Under the pieces are notes generated by a model. The model worked only from the letters and a program-made list of their open reading frames with translations. It was not told the DNA's origin and ran no database searches. From Virgibacillus siamensis (lineage in GTDB: Bacteria > Bacillota > Bacilli > Bacillales > Amphibacillaceae), in NCBI RefSeq assembly GCF_900162695.1, contig NZ_FUIH01000007.1, positions 434,001 through 498,000 of the forward strand: DNA of 64,000 nucleotides, given 5' to 3'. Positions 60,424 to 64,000 of this stretch are shown here, one piece after another; positions within the stretch are counted from its first letter, which is position 1; every line of letters starts with the position of its first letter. The position numbers and the translations under genes were made by a program.

Positions 60424-61311
60424 TTGAAATGGACAATATTAAAGCAGCATGAAGGTTACATGATTCGTTCATATTTGAAAGAAGTTCACGGTTTTTCCAG
60501 AAAGCTGATCAAATCAATTAAATTTAATGGTGGCGCAATGCTTGTCAATGGGCAGCGGAAAACAGTCCGGCATAAGCTTTCGGAGGGGGAGGAATTGTCC
60601 ATTCTGTTCCCGGCAGAAGTGAAAAGTGAATTTATGAAGTCTGAACCAATGCCTTTGGATATCGTTTATGAAGATGATGATATAGTTGTAATTTCCAAGC
60701 CGGCCGGGATTGCCACAATTCCGTCCGGTATTCATACGTCTGGAACATTGGCAAACGGGTTGTTGTATCATTATGAACAACACGATGTACCGTATACTGT
60801 TCATGTTGTAACAAGGCTGGACAGGGATACGTCCGGTCTTTTACTTGTGGCGAAACACCGATACAGTCATTCCATTCTGTCCACCGCCCAAAAGACCGGC
60901 ATGATCAATCGGCACTATCAGGCGATTGTGGAAGGTCATCCTCCTGAACAAGCGGGTACGATTCGATTGCCAATCGGGCGTAAAGAGGGTTCCATTATTG
61001 AGCGGGCGGTAAGAGAGGATGGAAAGGATGCGATTACACACTATCAGGTTTCAGAAGAGATTGACGGGCATTCCTTGATTCAGGTCAAGCTTGAAACCGG
61101 CAGAACACACCAGATACGTGTCCATTTTTCACATCTGGGCAATCCGCTGGCAGGTGATGATCTGTACGGCGGATCACAGAAATGGATGGAACGGCAGGCA
61201 TTGCACTGTGATTATCTGGCATTTCCGCATCCAGTCACAAAAAAAGGAATGGAGTTCACCATTCCACTTGCACAGGATATGCTAGCGCTGTTAAGGCAGG
61301 GGAGGCATTAG
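60424..61311 (+). CDS. yjbO: RluD-family pseudouridine synthase (YjbO-like)
   Basis: A 295-residue RluA-family enzyme. A small S4-like region (SYLKEVHGFSRKLIKSIKFNGGAMLVNG) precedes the catalytic domain with TRLDRDTSGLLLVAK (catalytic Asp) and LETGRTHQIRVHFSHLGNPL. It isomerises uridine in large-subunit rRNA. TTG start at 60424 behind AGGTGACAGAGG. It follows nadK after 26 bp. Confidence 0.9.
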   Translation: MKWTILKQHEGYMIRSYLKEVHGFSRKLIKSIKFNGGAMLVNGQRKTVRHKLSEGEELSILFPAEVKSEFMKSEPMPLDIVYEDDDIVVISKPAGIATIPSGIHTSGTLANGLLYHYEQHDVPYTVHVVTRLDRDTSGLLLVAKHRYSHSILSTAQKTGMINRHYQAIVEGHPPEQAGTIRLPIGRKEGSIIERAVREDGKDAITHYQVSEEIDGHSLIQVKLETGRTHQIRVHFSHLGNPLAGDDLYGGSQKWMERQALHCDYLAFPHPVTKKGMEFTIPLAQDMLALLRQGRH

Positions 61312-61345
61312 GTGTTCGAAAAACTATTCGGACACCGGTCTGCCT

Positions 61346-61370
61346 GCATAAGCTATTATGCCTCTTTTTC
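61346..61370 (+). terminator. Terminator of the relQ-nadK-yjbO operon
   Basis: GCATAA and TTATGC with a 4-nt loop, followed by CTCTTTTT, inside the 3' end of convergent pbuX. Confidence 0.6.
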
Positions 61371-62660
61371 ATATAATACAGTTACATTTTTCTTTTGCTT
61401 CTCAGGCAGCATGTTAAATACAATATTTAATGCAATTGCTGTCAGGCTTCCTGCCACAATTCCATTGCTTGTTAAAATCTGAAAACCTGCAGGAAGCTGG
61501 GCAAATAATTCAGGAGCTACGGTTACCCCAAGCCCAATCCCCGTCGAGCAGGCGATAATCATGGAATTTTCCTGTTTTTCGGAAATAACGGTGCTTAGAA
61601 TTTTAATCCCCTGGTAAACTACCATGCCGAACATGGCAACCATGGCGCCGCCTAAAACGGATTTCGGAATGATTGTGGCCAGTGCTGCAACTTTTGGCAA
61701 GAATCCCAGAGCAACCAGCATTACACCGGTAAGCATAATAACTTTCCGTGAACGAATGCCCGACATTTGAACCAATCCCACATTTTGTGAAAACGTCGTA
61801 TACGGGAATGCGTTAAAAATACCGCCGATAATCGATGCAAGCCCCTCGGCCCGGTATCCTTTTGCAAGATCTTTTTCCTTTAAATCTTTATCGCAAATAT
61901 CCCCCAGTGCAAAATAGGTACCAGTTGATTCCACAAGTGAAACAATTGCCACCAAAGTCATGGTCAGTATAGCGGACCATTCAAAGGTTGGCAGACCAAA
62001 GTAAAAAGGTTCGACGATATGAAAGTAGGATGCCTCATGTATAGCAGTAAAATCAACCTTCCTCATGTACATTGCAATGAGGGTACCTGCAGTCATTCCA
62101 AGTAAAATAGAAATGGATTGAATAAAACCGGTGGAAAATCGATAAATCAGAATAATAAGAAATAACGTTCCAAATCCGAGTGCGATATTAGATAATGAAC
62201 CAAAATCATCCGCACCTTGTCCACCGCCTAAATTATTGATGGCCACGGGAATAAGGGTGATTCCAATGATAGTTACAATGGACCCTGTTACAACCGGCGG
62301 AAAAAATTTCACCAGTTTTCCAAACAGACCGCTAATCAGTACGACAATGAACCCCGATGCAATAACGGAGCCATAAATTGCCGAAATGCCAAATTCACTG
62401 CCAATGGCAATAATCGGTCCAACAGCTGTAAACGTACAGCCCAGAACGACAGGCAGACCAATACCGGCAAATCGGCTGCTGATAATTTGCAGTAATGTGG
62501 CAATCCCGCACATCAGGATATCTATTGATACAAGATATGTCAGTTCGTTTGAATTGAAACCCAGTGCCCCGCCAATGATTAATGGTACGATAACTGCTCC
62601 TGCGTACATTGCCAATAGATGCTGTATTCCATGAACACTTACTTTAAGCGTATTTTTCAT
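61356..62660 (-). CDS. pbuX: Xanthine permease
   Basis: A 434-residue nucleobase:cation symporter-2 family protein with about 12-14 membrane segments. SRFAGIGLPVVLGCTFTAVGPIIAIG and FNAFPYTTFSQNVGLVQMSGIRSRK are typical. It imports xanthine. Its ATG overlaps the xpt stop codon (4 bp), so the two are translated together under the guanine riboswitch. Confidence 0.93.
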   Translation of the reverse strand: MKNTLKVSVHGIQHLLAMYAGAVIVPLIIGGALGFNSNELTYLVSIDILMCGIATLLQIISSRFAGIGLPVVLGCTFTAVGPIIAIGSEFGISAIYGSVIASGFIVVLISGLFGKLVKFFPPVVTGSIVTIIGITLIPVAINNLGGGQGADDFGSLSNIALGFGTLFLIILIYRFSTGFIQSISILLGMTAGTLIAMYMRKVDFTAIHEASYFHIVEPFYFGLPTFEWSAILTMTLVAIVSLVESTGTYFALGDICDKDLKEKDLAKGYRAEGLASIIGGIFNAFPYTTFSQNVGLVQMSGIRSRKVIMLTGVMLVALGFLPKVAALATIIPKSVLGGAMVAMFGMVVYQGIKILSTVISEKQENSMIIACSTGIGLGVTVAPELFAQLPAGFQILTSNGIVAGSLTAIALNIVFNMLPEKQKKNVTVLYEKEA

Positions 62661-63247
62661 TTGGAAGCAACCTCCTCAACAAATGTCACTTTTCCGTTTT
62701 GCAATGAAGCAATATTAGCAAGGGACTCCACACGTATACCATGTTCCTTGATCAGCTTCCTTCCCGGCTGGAAGCCTTTTTCAATAACAATTCCAATCCC
62801 GGCAATTGCTGCTCCAGACTGCTTGGCAATATCGATTAATCCCATCGCAGCCTGTCCATTTGCCAAAAAGTCGTCAATGATCAGAACAGTATCATTATGA
62901 TTGATAAATTCCCTTGAAACGGAAATATCATTTGATTCATTTTTGGTATAGGAATATACGTTGGATACATAAAGGTTATCTGATAACGTTAAAGATTTCC
63001 GTTTGCGGGCAAAAATAACTGGTACATTCATAACAAGTCCCGTCATCACCGCTGGGGCAATCCCTGAAGATTCAATCGACAATATTTTTGTAATCTTTTG
63101 CCCTTGAAAACTTTCCGCAAATTCCTCACCAATTTCTTTCATTAATTGCGGATCAATCTGATGGTTTAAAAATGCATCCACTTTTAGAACACTGTCAGAT
63201 AATACTTTTCCTTCTTGTTGAATTTTTTCCTCTAATGCCCTCATCAT
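62657..63247 (-). CDS. xpt: Xanthine phosphoribosyltransferase
   Basis: A 196-residue PRTase that converts xanthine and PRPP to XMP. The PRPP site is VLIIDDFLANGQAAMG, and LNHQIDPQLMKEIGEEF is typical of Xpt. AAAGGAG precedes two tandem ATGs (63247 and 63244); homologues begin at the second. First gene of the xpt-pbuX operon. Confidence 0.93.
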   Translation of the reverse strand: MMRALEEKIQQEGKVLSDSVLKVDAFLNHQIDPQLMKEIGEEFAESFQGQKITKILSIESSGIAPAVMTGLVMNVPVIFARKRKSLTLSDNLYVSNVYSYTKNESNDISVSREFINHNDTVLIIDDFLANGQAAMGLIDIAKQSGAAIAGIGIVIEKGFQPGRKLIKEHGIRVESLANIASLQNGKVTFVEEVASK

Positions 63248-63311
63248 GCTGCTCCTTTCGTATTTACGATTTGTTCCTATATAAGGCTGTTTTGATCTGG
63301 TTGAATCAAAT

Positions 63312-63378
63312 TAAAAAGCTCGAAGGATCGTTGTCACTCATTCAAATTTTGAGTGGAACAACGTCCTTCGAGCTTTAT
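63312..63378 (-). terminator. Riboswitch-controlled terminator of xpt-pbuX
   Basis: On the minus strand AAAGCTCGAAGGAC...GTTGT pairs with ACAACGATCCTTCGAGCTTT (one mismatch), ending in a T-run. It lies between the aptamer and xpt. Confidence 0.85.
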
Positions 63379-63426
63379 CATCGAAAGAATCAGGAAAGAG
63401 GCATCATGCCGCTTTCCAATCATTGC

Positions 63427-63498
63427 CACCCATAGTCGGTTTATTTTACGGTAAACCGGTAGAAACTTGCAGGCCATATTCCCGCGATTATATGAGTG
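63427..63498 (-). promoter_or_regulatory. Guanine-type purine riboswitch aptamer
   Basis: The P1 arms CACTCATA and TATGGGTG close a three-way junction containing TATAATCGCGGGAATATGG, GTTTCTACCGG and CCGACTATGGG. The base in the GACTATG segment that pairs with the ligand is C, marking guanine rather than adenine recognition. It is nearly identical to the B. subtilis xpt aptamer. Confidence 0.95.
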
Positions 63499-63652
63499 AG
63501 TGTATATTTAGTTGATGGAGGCGTACCAAGCCTTCCCGTAAGTTCAATCAAAACATTCAACCTACATGGTGAATGTCAGGTTTTAAAAAAAGAATGTAAC
63601 CATTATAACACGTGAAAAGAAGAATGCAATGTTAAATTCAGTGCACACTTAT

Positions 63653-64000
63653 TTACAAATTATTCTGGTGATAATGAAACTTTTCTTCATGTAATGGTTG
63701 TTCTGAAGGGATGGAGACAGTTTCTTCCTCAGGCAGCCGGAATGCAGTCAATGCATTTCCAAAAACACACCCTGTATCAATGTTGATTGTTTTTCCGACA
63801 ATGCGGGGCTGTTTGACGGGTGTATGTCCATACACAATCCATTGGTCGCCATGATAATGCTTTGCCCAGTCTCTACGGATTGGCCGTCCATCCGGATGAA
63901 ATTCTCCGGAAATATCCCCGTACAGGACAAACGTTTTTACTTTTTTATCCGTTCGTCCAATGTAGGATTGCTTGATGCCGGCATGTGCGATAACTGCATC
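63653..64000 (-). CDS. prpE: Bis(5'-nucleosyl)-tetraphosphatase PrpE (5' end outside window)
   Basis: The last 115 codons of a metallophosphoesterase. Visible are AHAGI, FVLYGD, GRPIRRDWAKHYHG, WIVYGHTPVK and INIDTGCVFGNALTAFRLPE, the metal-binding C-terminal half of PrpE. The N-terminal GDxxDRG part lies beyond base 64000. In B. subtilis prpE lies in the same yjb block. It hydrolyses Ap4A-type nucleotides and has been linked to spore germination. Confidence 0.9.
   Translation of the reverse strand, partial: DAVIAHAGIKQSYIGRTDKKVKTFVLYGDISGEFHPDGRPIRRDWAKHYHGDQWIVYGHTPVKQPRIVGKTINIDTGCVFGNALTAFRLPEEETVSIPSEQPLHEEKFHYHQNNL

Overview
The window reads as chromosome from a low-GC, endospore-forming Gram-positive of the family Bacillaceae. 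This rests on gene order that matches Bacillus subtilis blocks: a yitR/S/T/U/V/W-like block (14.6-19.6 kb), yjzD-yjaU-med-fabH-fabF-yjbA-trpS (23.5-30.8 kb), and yjbC-spx-mecA-coiA-pepF-roxS-spxH-yjbI-yjbK-relQ-nadK-yjbO-prpE (49.9-64 kb). AGGAGG-type ribosome sites, TTG/GTG starts, a T-box and a guanine riboswitch agree with this. A moderately halophilic genus such as Virgibacillus, Oceanobacillus or Lentibacillus is a guess from overall feel, not proven. No rRNA, tRNA, CRISPR array, transposase gene or complete prophage was seen.

Layout. 0.3-7.2 kb: an acetyl-CoA-synthetase-like enzyme with a CcpA site in its leader, two acetyltransferases, a DJ-1 protein, a DUF418 membrane protein, a lone XhlB-type holin and YisL. 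7.3-12 kb: a Fur-boxed siderophore uptake locus (binding lipoprotein divergent from two permeases, no ATPase) whose third gene is a membrane-anchored amylase-family protein that has lost its catalytic residues. 12-19.6 kb: a secreted beta-propeller protein and the yit block. 19.7-23.7 kb: mobB-moaE-moaD, a Crp/Fnr-type regulator, YrhK and UppP. 23.8-30.8 kb: the fatty-acid initiation operon and trpS with its T-box leader. 31.4-37.3 kb: a proline catabolic locus with its own sigma-54 activator, a clear -24/-12 promoter, a candidate enhancer and a cre-like site. 37.5-42.8 kb: an AraC regulator fused to a GH39-like domain, then a NorB-like efflux pump and an M20 amidohydrolase. 43-49.7 kb: redox and zinc homeostasis genes (a Rieske-FAD oxidoreductase, CzrA-CzcD, a flavin monooxygenase pair). 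49.9-64 kb: the Spx/MecA/SpxH stress-proteolysis block with the RoxS/RsaE small RNA, (p)ppGpp and NADP synthesis, and xpt-pbuX.

The least expected signal is non-coding. Five intergenic arrays (about 6.3, 29.05, 29.3, 55.65 and 56.4-56.8 kb) each repeat a different short word every 20-21 bp, about two helical turns. Four of the five lie between convergent genes, and all three convergent gaps longer than 200 bp in the window carry at least one array. A separate interspersed element with GCTGGGAC/GTCCCAGC ends occurs at about 29.13, 29.66 and 42.82 kb. Two pseudoenzymes (the GH13 protein at 10.5 kb and the GH39 domain at 37.5 kb) are the most unusual proteins.
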